From Anagrus nilaparvatae (taxonomy: Eukaryota; Arthropoda; Insecta; Hymenoptera; Mymaridae), in contig JAKSXM010000231.1 in assembly GCA_022575985.1 (NCBI GenBank), forward strand, positions 5,086,501-5,150,500: DNA of 64,000 nt, in the 5' to 3' direction. Of this stretch, positions 47,942 through 60,680 are shown one piece after another. Made by a program: the position numbers and the translations under genes. Numbering within the stretch: the stretch's first letter is position 1; every line of letters starts with the position of its first letter. The notes beneath the pieces are model-generated. The model saw nothing but the letters and a program-made list of their open reading frames with translations. It ran no database searches and was not told the DNA's origin.

Positions 47942-50900
47942 CTTAATAAATAAATTTTACTTCACGTCTCGCTTCGGGAACAGTAAAAAATAATCCAAGG
48001 AAGACTAAAATTTAACATAAATAATTTCTCCGTGTACCTCTAACAAAAGATTCTAGGAAAGATCAGTAATAATGTATAAATTAGAGACTATTTGAACGTT
48101 TTTCTGCACATTGCTAACGGACGAATGATAACCTCAAGATAACCTTTCTATAATAATTTTTAGCTTATGTAAATAAAATAACACGAAAAGAAGTCGTGCA
48201 AACAATTCATAAATTTTTATAAACCCTTAATGGTCCATAATTATTTAATAATTTAATAAGATTTACCTAATTGCATATATCTTTTAAAATCTTTCTTATT
48301 CCTAGTAAAAATCTCCTAAAAAATCTTGCTATTTAGATAATTGTCGAAATCAAAAATATTATTTTTTGCATTTTGGGTTACCTACACCTCCTAGAAAATG
48401 AATAAAAAATAATGCAGAAGAAGAAACCTCGTGAGAACGCTTAAGGACATGAAAAATTGAAAATTTATTTATTTTCTCATCAGTGTATAATTTCAAGAAA
48501 TGAAAACTCTTTTTTTATATACACTCTCAATCAGTGCATCACGCAACCAATTTCAATGGACCAAAAAAAAAAAGTGAAAAAAAAAATTGTGGTTCAGAAA
48601 GAAAAATATCGACAACAAAACCATTAACATCAAGAACTAACAAATACCTACACTTTCAAATACAGTGGAGAAAAAAAGCAGCTGAAAAATACAAAAACAC
48701 TTCTAGAGTTTATACTTTTGCAAATAACAAAACTGTTGTATGCACCACCTGCACATTATTTTCACCGCTCTCTTATCCTTTTTTTATACAATACTTGACC
48801 TCGCTTTTGTAAATACGTTTTGTTGATTATAAATTCTTCATATATATAACATATTTTTATCTCCATGCATGCATTCCCTTCCCATTCATGCATTTTCAGC
48901 TAATTCACATTTTTAATTGTTTGTGCGTACATTTAATTCAAATATTATTAAAATACGCACAAATGTAAAAATATTATTGTCTCCAATTGTTTTATAATCA
49001 TAGAGTCCATATTTTGTCACGTGGTAAGTTTTATTGTTCATTGAAAGTTAAAATTCTACTTTGGTAAATAATGCTTTTTTTTAAACAACCAGCATAATTG
49101 TTGAGTATACTTTTTGTTTCTTTTTTACTGACTTAATTTAACGAGATAATAACCATGGCTTTAAAGTAATAATTTTTGTTAATTCACATCTTCGACATTG
49201 AAGAGCTAAAAATAGTTAGGAAAAAAAGTTTCTTTCTTCTTATTTCACATTTATTATTCTTTTAGGTTTGTAATTTTATTTTATTTACACGTGTAACATA
49301 ATATTCTTTAAACATTATTTTACTTTTTAAGACAATTTAATTTGCACGAGTTTTACTGCAACTGATATTATAATTTTTAGTATAATTTAGGGGAAGAATT
49401 GTAATTATTATATTTACGAGTATGCATTTATGAACATTTGGATCACATATGATTTAAATGACTTAATTATGTTGTTGTGAACTGATGATTGCAACGTGAC
49501 TTGAAAATTATAATACAAAATTTCTAATAATTGTATATCAGATGGTTTCCATAATTTATTGCTCATAAAAGACGAAACATCTTTTTAGAAATCATTTCAA
49601 ATCCCAAGAGAAATCTTAAATGTCCAGGTGGAATTTTTAATTTTTAATAGTTTACAATCAAAGGATACTTAAATAATAATTCTTCAAAAACCTGTTCTGG
49701 TCCATTTTTAGCGACTCATCATTTTTGCTGATTCACGTGTTTTTAATGTGTCCAATAAATGTTTTCAGCTTATTTAAATGTATTTTTAGATGTATATTGT
49801 ACTTAAAAATCAAGAAATTTTTACTTATTTTTGATTATTGTACGTAGGTTCTCAGATGCTGATGTTACAGAATAATTGTATCAAAAGTTACCCTCTGAGT
49901 TACACTTGAAAATTTAAAAATTTTTTATTTAAATTCTCAATTTGAACAAGTTAAATGCTACTGATAGTGAATTACAGTAATTGACCGCTGGTAATAATTG
50001 TTACAACAAGAAAATGTTGTTATTCATTAAATTTGCATTAAATATTGCGCTTGACCTGTCCTTGGAGTCAATGTCGTCAGCTTATTGGGATACACTTCAG
50101 AATTATAAAAGAAATTTACTTTTTTATCTAAATGACATTTTTTAACGGTCATTTCAGCTTTTAAAAATTATTTCTTTTTTTTTGCCAAAAAATCCTCGAA
50201 AAAATCGATCAAAAATCGTTAAGTTCATTTGCTTTTTTCCGCGTCTTTTTAATTGTTTCCATTAATTTATACATAAAAATTTGCTGAATTTTAGTCTGAA
50301 AATTGTCTAGAAAGCAGGGTAGAAATAATTCCAGCAAAAGGATAGCGCATCAGGATGCGTATTTAAAAATAAGTTTTATAACCATGCTTTTATTTACTAT
50401 TTCAATATCTTGTTCCATATAAATGAGCAAAATTATCTTGAAAATTATCCAGATCAATTTTGGACTAATTCCCTTGCTAATGTCCTCTCAAAGTCCTATT
50501 TTAGATATGTGAATTTTTTAGTTGCTGTTTCCAAAATATGATTTCAATTAAGGGCAAAAAATCATGATATGGGGGCAAAACGATTACTTGGCGTTCCCAA
50601 ATGGAAATAACGCCGTTTTACAATTTGATTTATTGACACAAAGTCTTGAAATTACTGACTCATTGAGCAATTTGAATTTCAATTTGAATGGCTCATAATC
50701 GGTTAGCGAGACATGAAAGTAGCTTGAGGTTAGTCTCGAGATTAGTATTAGTGGTAGAAATCGGGTGTATAAGTTAAATTGTAACTTTGTATGTTTTCCC
50801 ACAAATGAACTTTTGCGGTACTTAAATTTCAAAAATTGCATCCATTGCGTTAGTTTCTAATTTGAATATATCTTTTCCATATTTTAGATTGATCTTTTAT

Positions 50901-53900
50901 TTCTGAACCCTGATTTGGTTTAAAGACAAAAATTATTCTCCTTGGAGAATAATTCCCCAAATCCATAGAGCTGCAAATCAAATATTTTATTTTCTTGAAA
51001 TTCAAAGTTGCATTTTATTTTTTAAAGCCTTAATTGTTATTTATTATATCGATTAAATTCACTTTTACATTGTAATTTAATCATGATGTTTAAAATTGTT
51101 AGGTCATTATTATAGCAGTACAATAAAAATAACAAGATGATACGATTTACGTAGGCGTTTAAATTATCATCCTCGTAATATAATAAATACATAGAAATGA
51201 CACTTACCAATGATTCCATCAATCGAATTAAATTAAATATATCTGCAAGAAAGATCTCTTATTCTTTTTATACATTTAAAATTTAAAATGCAACATTTGT
51301 TCTTTAAAGGTAAAAAATTTATATTAAGCGCAAATTTTAACTTATTTATTTTTTTGAAAAAAGATTATCAATCGATTAATATCAAATATAAGATGACGTT
51401 TGATAACATTAAAGTTTATAATAAAAACACGTGTAAAAAGCATATTATTTTTTTTTTAAAAACATGCTTGTCATTTTTAACAAGATTTGACTGACAGTTA
51501 AGCTGTAGGTTTAAAAAAACTAATATAATAAGTTTTCTTTCATAAATGCATTTTATAAATTATATGTATTGAAAAGTTAAATATTTTTAATATTTATCAA
51601 TTTTTTTTAAAGAAAGTTCGATTAAGTAAAAAGCCTGGTGAAAAGCTATTAATAAAAAGTTAATTACGCTGTAAAATTGCGTTGCTTGAATTTTTAAATT
51701 ATGGTTTCTTGGAAATGAAAATAAATATTTGGAAAACAGTTTAAATCAGGGTTTAAACTGATACTTAGAAAACACGATTAAGTATTTAATCAATATTTAA
51801 TCTATCTTCGAGTTATTTCTAATTTAAAAAAATGAAAAACCTCGGAAAAACCTGCAAAATCTTGATCTCATTTGAGTATTTTAGGCCTTGAATTTTCATT
51901 TTCAGACTGGGTTTCAAACAGAAATATTGAGGAAATATTAGTATCGCAATCTCTCAAAATCTGAGTCAAAATCTCCTCAAAATTATAAGTGGGTTTTTTC
52001 ACCCTTTTTGACTTTTAGAGCTTCAAAAATATAAATATTAAATATTTAATTTTTTTCGAGTCTTTTTTACAGCTGTAGAAAATCAAATAAAAATCAGAAA
52101 CTGCGAAAACGAGTCCAAAATATAAATTTTCAAGCCACCAGCCATACCGAAAATTCCTGAGAAAATGCGAATCCAATACCAGGAATAGGGGCGAATAAAT
52201 TTTTTTTTTTTAATTTTTGACTCCGATACGACTTCGATAAAACTACCTGGACTTGAAAAGATTTTGAACATAATATATCGAGACCTCGTCGAGACATATT
52301 TTAGGATGCTGATATAATAATATGCTGATGATATAATTCAATTTTTACCAAGGTTTTTACCAAAAATTTATTTATGTGTTTTATCGCTGAATACGAATAT
52401 GATATCCGTTTTTTTAACATTTATTATCTGTATGGCTAACCTGCCCATAATAAGCAACATTAGGTTATTTTTTGTGTTTTTCTAGATATTTTTTTTGGCA
52501 TTTTTTTAATCCAAGTCTGCCAAGAAGTCTTGCCTTATTGCACATTTTTAGAAATTACCAATTATTTGAACTCGATTTGAACGAAAACTAGGTATAATTA
52601 ATAATTCGACCATGTGCTTGATGATTCAAGCAAAGCAATTTAACCAGGAATTAAATAGAGTAAGCTGAGTGTAAAATTTCAATAAAATTTTGTAACGATA
52701 GAAAATTTATACTTTTTTTTATGACATTTTAATAAATAAAATATTTATTATAGAAATTTAATGGTGTAGAAAATATTAGCAGAACAACCAGGAGAACAAC
52801 AAATAGTCATAAAGATAATTATTACTTTCTTATGATAAATAAATACCTACTTTTGTTTTTTATAAATATTATTATAAAAATCACAATTTAAACAGCTTTA
52901 AAAATAATTAAAGATATGATCTTACAATGCCTAGTGTGATTATTTTCACTTTTTATATTAAATCCAGAATTAAAAAAATCTGTTTGGACAACGAAAAAAA
53001 AATTTTGTTACACACATGCTTTACTTATTTTCTCTTCTTCTGGTATGTAACCAAAACCGGATGCGAAATCGAAACCAAATACTCTTGTCCCTATCTCATC
53101 CTATTGTAATAGTATTTCTTAATTTCCTTGTTTTTTTAATAACCAGTTTACATTCTGCATAACGCAAGATTTTAATTTTTGCAATATTCAATAAAAAAAA
53201 TTTTTTTAAGTATTCCATATAATTTTTTTTCTCAAATACTTGTTATTTTCACTTCTTTGAAAAAAACGACTATTATTCAAGTTCAGGTATAACATTGCAG
53301 GTGAACATCAGGGTACAGGTAGGTATACGCACATAATAAATAGCATAATACACATGTACTTTAATACAGTAAGCGAAACGTCCGTTTTTTTTTTTCATAA
53401 AAAAAATCTTCACGTACTACAAAAAAGAGGCATATCGATACACATTAAGTGTAAAAATTACATTTATCTATAACATGACTTTTTAATAACAGTTTTCATT
53501 TAGAAATTTAATTGTAATTAGGGATAATTTTAAAAATTATTGTTATTAGAGAGGAAAAATTTTTAAATTTTATAGCATTCCGTATTATGCATTGAAAAAA
53601 AGTAAGTAAGTAAGTTATTGCTATGAAATATTTTTACAATCACCTCTTAGTCATCGGGAACTTGAAAACCTCTCTCCGAAGAAGATGACTGAAGGGGCCT
53701 TATAACGTACGCATAATATAGAGTGTGCAAAAAAAAAATTAAATAAAATATGTTCAAGGCGCGGTCACAAAAAAATATTTTGCGTAGGATGCAAATTTTA
53801 GCCAAAGATTTTTCTTACTCCCTAAAAAATTCCAATTCCGAGAGTTGTGTTATTATCCTGCTGTATGAGAAAGAATTTAAAACAATATCTCATTTATTTT

Positions 53901-54471
53901 TTCATATAAATGCACATAATTTTTATTTTATCTTTAACTTTATAAATAATTTTAATGAAAATATAACATTAACACGCATCTATTAAAACATCACATATAT
54001 TTATAGATAAAATACATGTTGGACGGTTGTTAAACCCGAGCTTGGGGGATTCGAGACAGTGACAAAATTATCGATTAAAGTTCATCCTTCTCTTTCTTAC
54101 ACGTTACTTCATTCTCTCTTTAATACACACACGTACACATATACACACACGGGGTGCGTGACTCACACATACTTACAACAACAAAATTATTTTTTTTATT
54201 TTTATCTTAGAAATATTATCTCTTATAAATTATTTATCTTCATTTAATTGGATACTAAATTAAAAAAAAAGAAAATCGGAGCATTTTAAAAAATAAAAAA
54301 ATACTTTAGCAGAAATTGCCGGATGATAAATTTTTATCGAATGAAATTAATGAAACATGTGAACTTTAATAAAATTTAGATATTTAAGCTTTTATTATTG
54401 TTTTTATCGTTGTTTTTTTCTTTATATTAAAATTGACTCCTTTTTTCTTTAATTTTATAAGCAAAAATTTA
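47942..54471. other. AT-rich proximal part of DIP2 intron 1
   Basis: No further coding exon seen. There is an imperfect AC-rich run at about 54124-54152 and a short GTAA tandem at about 53602-53614. Enhancers of DIP2 could lie here, but nothing in the sequence identifies them. Confidence 0.35.
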
Positions 54472-54477
54472 ACTTAC

Positions 54478-54568
54478 CCTCAGACAATTCTAAATCTAAT
54501 TCAGCAAGTTGTTCCCTCACGTCCTCGGGTAATTTTCCGAGATCGACGTTATTTATCAATTCAGACAT
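54478..54568 (-). CDS. DIP2: DIP2 first coding exon (N-terminus of Disco-interacting protein 2)
   Basis: The minus strand reads 30 codons plus one base from ATG at 54568 to a clean GTAAGT donor (intron starts at 54477). The peptide ends with LPEDVREQLAELDLELSEG, which I recognise as the start of the DMAP1-binding-like domain at the N-terminus of animal DIP2 proteins. DIP2 is a large conserved protein with this short domain followed by two adenylate-forming (acyl-CoA synthetase-like) domains, with roles reported in neurons and lipid metabolism. This ATG is the first in its frame: the frame upstream is open (Asn/Asp-rich) but reaches a stop without another ATG. Phase 1 at the donor matches the exon at 3603-3674, which completes the Gly codon and continues the family sequence. 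Only the first about 54 residues of the protein are in this window; the adenylate-forming domains must lie to the left. Confidence 0.9.
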
Positions 54569-55250
54569 CGCTAAGCTGTTGTCAACGTCGTCGTCTTGGT
54601 GTTCCTCGCCGACGTTGTCGTTGTTATTGTTATTGTCGACAGCGATACGCCGACAACAAAATACCTTATTTTAGAACCGGACATTCCACTACTTCCCCAC
54701 CCCCTTGATCACCTTTTTTTTAAATATATTTCAACTTGCACTTGTTCAATAATTAATTATTATTCATTTGAATTAAAAATTTATTTATACATTTATTCCT
54801 ATATTCTCTCTGTTCTTCACTTATTTAAAACACACTGCACTACATTTCCACAAAAACAATCCACTTTATGTTATCAACATTTTTTAAAAATCATATATAG
54901 TTATTAATTAAAAACTATTTTTATCAAGATGTTTAATACAATTTTAACAATATCCAGACGATATTCATTGCCGCTTTCGCTGTTGCTACTGCTGCTGCTG
55001 CTGCTGTTGTCCGGCCATCTTGCCACTTACTGCTCAATCCGGTGTGAATGTGCATACACAATACATTTTAGTATACTTTTTTATTATATGTATACATCAA
55101 TATACTAGTTATTTACAATATATAATATAAATACATAGATATAGAGGTATATATATTTAATATGAGTTTTGTCGCATACCGTCAACTTGTATCGGTCACC
55201 GCGCTTTAAAATGCACTAGTGCGCTGTTTTACGGGGGGATCATTGAACGA
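54569..55250 (-). promoter_or_regulatory. DIP2 5' leader and probable promoter region, shared divergent interval
   Basis: This stretch is more GC- and CpG-rich than its surroundings near 54560-55030 and again near 55190-55250. It separates the DIP2 start codon from the divergent ankyrin gene, whose ATG is at 55703. On the minus strand it holds the AAGATGGCCGG motif (55020-55010), a YY1/Pho-like core with GCCAT on the plus strand, and a short upstream ORF. No TATA box or unique initiator could be fixed, so the transcription start is not assigned. The promoter call is inference from position and composition. Confidence 0.5.
54986..55018 (-). other. Ten-codon upstream ORF with CAG run in the DIP2 leader
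   Basis: The minus strand reads ATG GCC GGA CAA, six CAG codons and TAG, giving Met-Ala-Gly followed by seven Gln. It sits about 420 bases upstream of the DIP2 ATG. The start context AAGATGGCC is strong. If the leader is unspliced here, this uORF would precede DIP2 and could lower its translation. Whether it is in the mature mRNA is not known from sequence. Confidence 0.4.
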
Positions 55251-55702
55251 AATTTCAAATGTATCTGCATCCTTGTTTAACTACCTTACCGACTGAAACA
55301 TTTTATATTTATAAATTTTCAAATATTGTGGCGCTGAATCCAATTTTTCTTATCTTTTATCATGAATAATTAATTTTATATACTGTGTTTATACTTTATA
55401 GCAGTTCAGATTTGTATTCAAAAAAATTACAAGATTTTTTAATAATAACTCAATTTAATTTATTAAAAACTATTTGTTGAGACAAGTAAAAACGGAAACC
55501 GGAACAATATACCTGCAAAGATGCACATTAATACAATTTTAGAGGGAAAAAAATATATTAGCAACTTGGTTATGGCAAAAAGAATTTCACAACAGTCAAA
55601 ACATGTACGAAAGAAGATAAGAAAATATTTACATTTAAGATATAATGAAAACAGAATTTTGAATTTACTTACCTAAATAATTTGAACAAAAAAATATTAA
55701 TT

Positions 55703-57836
55703 ATGGACTCTGATTCGATCTATGATGTCATTGAAGATGAAAATAGAGATTATTATTGTCAATATTCAATTAATCATGAAAGTTTAGAACAAATAATTAC
55801 TGCTTATCGTGAAAGCAGTATAAAATCACAGTTTTTTATGATTGAATATTCTATTAGAACAATGAAAAAAGACTTTGTAAGATGGTTACTAAAAAATGAG
55901 GCAAAAAATCAATCATTTAATACTGATTTTTTGTTGATTGAATCGATATTTTTGGGTATACGTACTGGAGAAGTTGATATAATAGATGATTTGTTAAAAA
56001 TGTATGACAGGCTATGTTTATTTTTTAGTTTTTTGTTTACATAGAAATAACTTCATATAAATAAGTACATTTTTATATTATTTGTTTTGTAGATCAAGAT
56101 TTGGACCAGAGTTTATTCATAATCAAATGCATATTCAAAAACTGTCTTACGACTTTTGTTTTGATGTTGAAGAGATATCAAATATCCCTAGCGTTGAGCA
56201 AATGCTTTCTGTGATAAAATTACTGTATCAAAATGGTATAAACTTTAATATTAAAAGTGTATATGATTATGAAACTGCACTTCAAATCGCTGTAAAATAT
56301 AAAAAATTAGAAGTTATTCAATATCTGCTAGAAAAAGGAGCAGATCCAAACGCAAGATCTAAAGTAGATAGGAATACAGCCCTACATTATGCCTGTACTA
56401 ATGTGTTTCAAAATGACCAATCTGAAAGTATTGTTCAAATTCTCATGTACTATGGAAGTAATATGTACTTAGAAAATTTAGAAGGATTAACACCACTTTG
56501 TGTTGCCATTAATAGCAATGCTGTTAAATGTGTCAAAGAATTTTTGAAACTAGGGTAAGTATTTACAACTTTAAAATTAAAATATTTTTAATTAAAAATT
56601 TTTAAAATTGCTTTTTTTTAATACAGTTACTTCATTAATTACAAAAATAAATCTGAGTATCAAAAAGGAAAAACTGCATTGTTTTATGCATGCGAAAATT
56701 TAAATACAGAAATTGTAAAGCTCTTATTAGAAAATAATGCGAGAGTTGACATTTATGACTGCAATGACTTAAATCCATTACACATAGTAGCAAGTAAACC
56801 AAAATTTAATCAGTTTCAAGGAAATAAGATAGCAAAATATCTATTAAATAACTGTAATGATTTAGATGTGAACAGAATGGGAACATTTGATTTTATAGTA
56901 AGTACAGCGCTTCACTTAGCTTGCAAGAATCAAAATATAAATCTGGCTAAAATATTAATTAATTATAATGCTGATGTTAACATTAAAAATAGCAAAGGAG
57001 ATACTCCTTTGTTAATTTCAATTCAGTGTTGTGAATCAAAAGCAACACAAATTGAATTTTTCAATATTTTCATAAAAGAAGGATCATCTATTTATGAAAA
57101 AAATCATGAATCCTTAACGCTTTTTCATTTTGCATGTCAAAAAGGAAACTTAGAAATTGTGGAATATTTTTTAAAACGCGGTATTAGAATAAACAATAAT
57201 GATGATGAGAATAATAATAAATTTAATTCTCCATTGTATCTGGCGGCTTCAGCTAGTAATGAAAATTTTGATGAAAAACTAATTTACTTACTTTTGTTTT
57301 GTGGGGCAAATCTTAATTTAAAATTTATTTTTAGCCAAAAAAATATAAATAATAAGGCTATCAAATCCATATTGAAATATTTACTTTTGTTAAATAAGCA
57401 AGGTAAAATTTCTGATGATTATAGATTTGAGGTAATAAAATCAATCGATGTAAATTATAAAAATATTTGTGAAAAAGAACTAGAAGAAATGGAAACTACA
57501 TATTTGTGCAATGATTATAGCATGTTTTCATTTTTTATTAAAAGCATTCATTTGCAGGCCAAATGGTTATTAGTTAATAATAATAGAAAACAAATTGTTC
57601 GCACATTATGTTTGAAAGAACAATTTCCAGAATACTGGAAAATGTTTGAAATTAAAGCAAAAACAGCTGTTGAAAGAACAGCATACTTAGATTTAGCTAT
57701 CATTTCTGTAAACAATTTATTAACATCATCATTAGGTGGAACTAAGATGTTAGACGTTCCCAACATTCCTGAAATTATAATGAAAATAGTTAGTTACCTA
57801 AGTTTAATGGACTTAAAAAATTTAAGTTCTGTTTAA
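55703..57836 (+). CDS. Ankyrin-repeat protein with PRANC-like/F-box-like C-terminus, 656 aa
   Basis: Three exons join in phase: 55703-56001 (donor GTATGA), 56093-56554 (acceptor TTGTAG, donor GTAAGT) and 56627-57836 (acceptor ATACAG, stop TAA). The total is 1971 bases, exactly 657 codons. Residues 1-150 are a poorly conserved helical region. From about residue 160 to 500 there are about eight ankyrin repeats, with typical TALHYAC, TPLLISI, EIVKLLLENNA and GADPN-type phrases. The last 33 residues end in VPNIPEIIMKIVSYLSLMDL plus KNL, an F-box-like helix pair typical of PRANC domains. PRANC-ankyrin proteins are known in poxviruses, Wolbachia and parasitoid wasps; by analogy the end may bind SKP1 of a ubiquitin ligase and the repeats its targets. 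ATG 55703 is the first ATG in the frame. The gene is divergent from DIP2. An intact frame suggests a functional gene; function is inferred. Confidence 0.85.
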
Positions 57837-57863
57837 GTTTGTTAACATATGCAACAAAATAGA

Positions 57864-57869
57864 AATAAA
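57864..57869 (+). terminator. Polyadenylation signal of the ankyrin-PRANC gene
   Basis: AATAAA begins 28 bases after the stop codon, the first such hexamer downstream. In this base composition a chance match is possible, but the position is plausible. Confidence 0.5.
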
Positions 57870-58849
57870 TATAAAATAATTATATATGTTGTTTATATTT
57901 TATAAAATATATATTATTCCAAGTACATATCAAGTGTGTTATAAAAAAATGTTAAAAATCATTAAATTTTGTAAAAATAAAAAATACCATTTTTCATAAA
58001 AGTTAAAAATTTATATATTTATTTAATTTTAGATTTTTTTTTTTTTTAATCCTTTATTCAATAAAAATCTGGAATCTGCGTAGTGTTTTTAAAAACACTA
58101 AATGATCATTTCGTATATTTTTTAATCATTATCAAGATGATGGAATTTTTTAGAAACATATAAATAAGGCAAAATATGGCATGTAATGTTGCTTATTTTG
58201 GGTAATTTTTAAAAATATATAACTGCATGTTTGGGTTTAGCACAAATGAGGTAAAAAAAAGAAGAAACAAATTTAGTTCGATATAAAGAAATCGTACAAT
58301 TTTAATGCGGTTTGCGTAATTTAACAGCTGAACACCTCTGTTTTTGGAAAAGTACCCCAAGAAAATTTCTAAGTTATGTTTTTTACTTCAATAAAACTAT
58401 ATTTTTTATGTTTTAAAGTGAAAATTTTTGGCTGGATATATTGACAAAGCAAAAAGTTATTCTTATAAGAATAACTGACGAATTTTCAAAATTTTATTTT
58501 CTGATTTTAGCCAATAAAAACTGCCCATGTGAAGATTTTGAAAACCAATGAAAAATTACAATTCTTCGAGAAAAATACCTGGATTTTAAAAAAAATACAT
58601 CTTTTTTGGATGAAATATGGCCAAGAATTAAAAATTTACTATTTTTGCTATTTTTATCCTATTTTGAAATTTTTCGAAAAATCTATAAAAACTTGAAAAA
58701 ATGCGTAAATCGGTTTCTATTCATCGTATAAAGAAAAGTTTTAAATAGTTCTGGGGTAATTTTTTTTGGCTATTTATTGCTTTAAAGCTTTTTTAAGAAA
58801 AAAAATTATTTTTATTCAAAAAATGAAGTTTTTTGAATAAAAATATTTT
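57870..58849. other. Intergenic AT-rich stretch
   Basis: No gene seen. There is a small hairpin around 58082 (GTGTTTTTAAAAACAC). Confidence 0.4.
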
Positions 58850-59050
58850 TTTTGCCCACCCAGGCGTAAAATTTTTTGTGAAATTTCAGCACGCGTTTTA
58901 AGCCCAGTAGGGCAAAAAATAGTGTAAGCACCATGGGCGAAATACTTTAGACACTAGTGTGGGCACATATCACTCGTGCCCGGCTTCGCCGAGCATTCGT
59001 GCTAGTGCTCACGCTATATAGTGTCTATATTTTGCACCCTTGATACTTAA
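58850..59050. repeat. Dispersed repeat, intergenic copy (inverted relative to 30810-31020)
   Basis: TTTTGCCCACCCAGGCGTAA, GTAAGCACCATGGGCGAAAT, CACTCGTGCCCGGCTTCGCC and GCACCCTTGATACTTA appear in the opposite orientation to the intronic copy. The copies are diverged but colinear over about 200 bases. A relative of the TTAA element interior (TTTAAACGCGTTTTTCTCG) follows at about 59253. Confidence 0.7.
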
Positions 59051-60080
59051 TATCTATTTCATTCATCATAAAACAAAAGTTTTAAATAATTCTGGGGTAA
59101 TTTTTCCTTGGTTTTGTATTGCTTTAAGAATAGCATTAGTTTGATTCTAAAAAGTTCACTCTTTCGACCAAAAAATATTGTAACATGCTAAATTATTCTT
59201 TACACTATTTTAATCCTAAAGCGACTCGCCTTTCATTATAATGAACGCGTTTAACTTTAAACGCGTTTTTCTCGAAACTACATTTTTGTACCTGATACCA
59301 CTCCTAACAAAAAATTACTTTGGCCGATTTTCTCCAAATTTTTACCACATGCTTAACACATGTGTAATTTTCGCGTAAACTAAAATTTTGCAAAAATTTT
59401 AATTTTTTCTATATTTTTTTGCACAAAATCGGGAAAAAAATTTTGACTTTTTTACTTTTTTTTTCAAATTTGCATAACTTTTTTTTTGGCCAAACTTAAA
59501 AATTTTAATTCACGCGAAAACCATACTCATATTAATTATAAATCTTTTTTTTTCTTTTTTCTAAGTGTTACCAAACTTTAGTTATCAATGGCATCATCAG
59601 CTCTTTCCGATGAAAACATGTCGACTTCAAACTAATGTTTTATACATAAAAAAAAAATTAATAAAAAAAATTTTTTTAAATAATCTTTTTGTTTATTTAT
59701 TTATCCCAAAAAAATTTTTCCATTATCTCTTACCGTTTTCCTTAAAATAAATTTTTAATTTTTACTGAAATACCGAGTGCCTGAGCGTAGGAAATTTTAC
59801 TTTCAATGCTGTCTGCACTCGTTTGTTGTGCTCACTCGTGCATACAACTGCATTGAAAGCCAAATCCTATTTTTTTCCCTTGTTGAACAAATAGATATTT
59901 ATGTTTTTAGAGTGAAAAAAAAAATTAAGTTAGTAATATACGTTTTTAATAAAGATAGGGATCCCTTTTTTGTTCAGTCCGGATTGGATTCACAGTTGGA
60001 TTCATCTTCGGCTCCTACTGAAACAGAAAAATCTCTTATTTAATATAGATATTGTACCTAAAAGACTTCAAGCCTATTTC
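59051..60080. other. Intergenic stretch with repeat-like patches
   Basis: It contains AAACGCGTTTTTCTCGAAAC near 59256, shared with the TTAA element. An imperfect palindrome at about 59795-59865 is built from CTTTCAATGC and GCATTGAAAG around CTCACTCGTGC phrases. An 88-codon frame ending at 60043 was not accepted as a gene. Confidence 0.4.
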
Positions 60081-60680
60081 AACCCGAGTGATTTTTGAAA
60101 TTTTAAAAATTATTTACAAATTAATTACCTATATAGATATTATATTAATTAATGTAATTTTAATTGCACACGATCCGTAAAAGTCTTTAGTTTAATAGAA
60201 AATAAAAAAATTAACATTTTTAATTAATTAACTATCGGTATCTTCAATTTTTCGTGAATTTTGGCCACATTGTCACGTACAATTGAAAATATTGATAATT
60301 TATTAATTAAAAATGTTATTTTTTTATTTTCTATTAAACTTTAGACTTTTACGGCGAGTGCGTGCAATTGCAATTTTCAAACTATCCAAACTTTATAGTT
60401 GCAATAACTTTTTCAACTAAAAAATAAAAAATAAAAAATTTTTCAAGCTATATTAAATTACATATACTCAAATTTAAAAAAAACTATAAGTTTTTTTTTA
60501 TAAATACTCTATTGCCATTTCCACCGAGTGGTTTACCACGTAGTATACCATGTGGTAAATCACGTAGTAAACCGACTGAAAATTTTCACCTGTGAATTAT
60601 AATTATATTAATATAATATCTATACATATCTAATTAATTTGTAATAATTAATTTTTAAATTTTCAAAAATCACTCGGGTT
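60081..60680. mobile_element. 600-bp inverted-repeat element with nested palindromes
   Basis: AACCCGAGTGATTTTTGAAA at the left mirrors TTTTCAAAAATCACTCGGGTT at the right, with arms continuing through AATTAATTA and ATATAGATATTATATTAA phrases. Inside, a second mirrored pair flanks a unique core (CCGTAAAAGTCTTTAG-type versus CTTTAGACTTTTACGG). A further short hairpin with GGTTTACCACGTAGTA lies near 60530-60575. No ORF. Confidence 0.65.

Larger units (their letters stand above)
3675..54477 (-). other. DIP2: DIP2 intron 1, about 50.8 kb
   Basis: This span is bounded by GTAAGT at 54477-54472 and TTACAG at 3680-3675 on the minus strand. It holds one same-strand nested ORF with a promoter-like site and many non-autonomous transposons, listed separately. 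No other convincing conserved exon was recognised on either strand. Confidence 0.85.

Noticed and set aside
53640..53710. GC-richer patch considered as a tRNA or small RNA gene
   Set aside because: No A-box/B-box or cloverleaf pairing could be made out.
57548..57766. 72-codon minus-strand frame
   Set aside because: It is a shadow of the third exon of the ankyrin-PRANC gene on the other strand.
59777..60043. 88-codon plus-strand frame ending in SAPTETEKSLI
   Set aside because: The tail looks coding-like, but the first half is an imperfect palindrome and the start is unsupported; at most it is a transposon relic.
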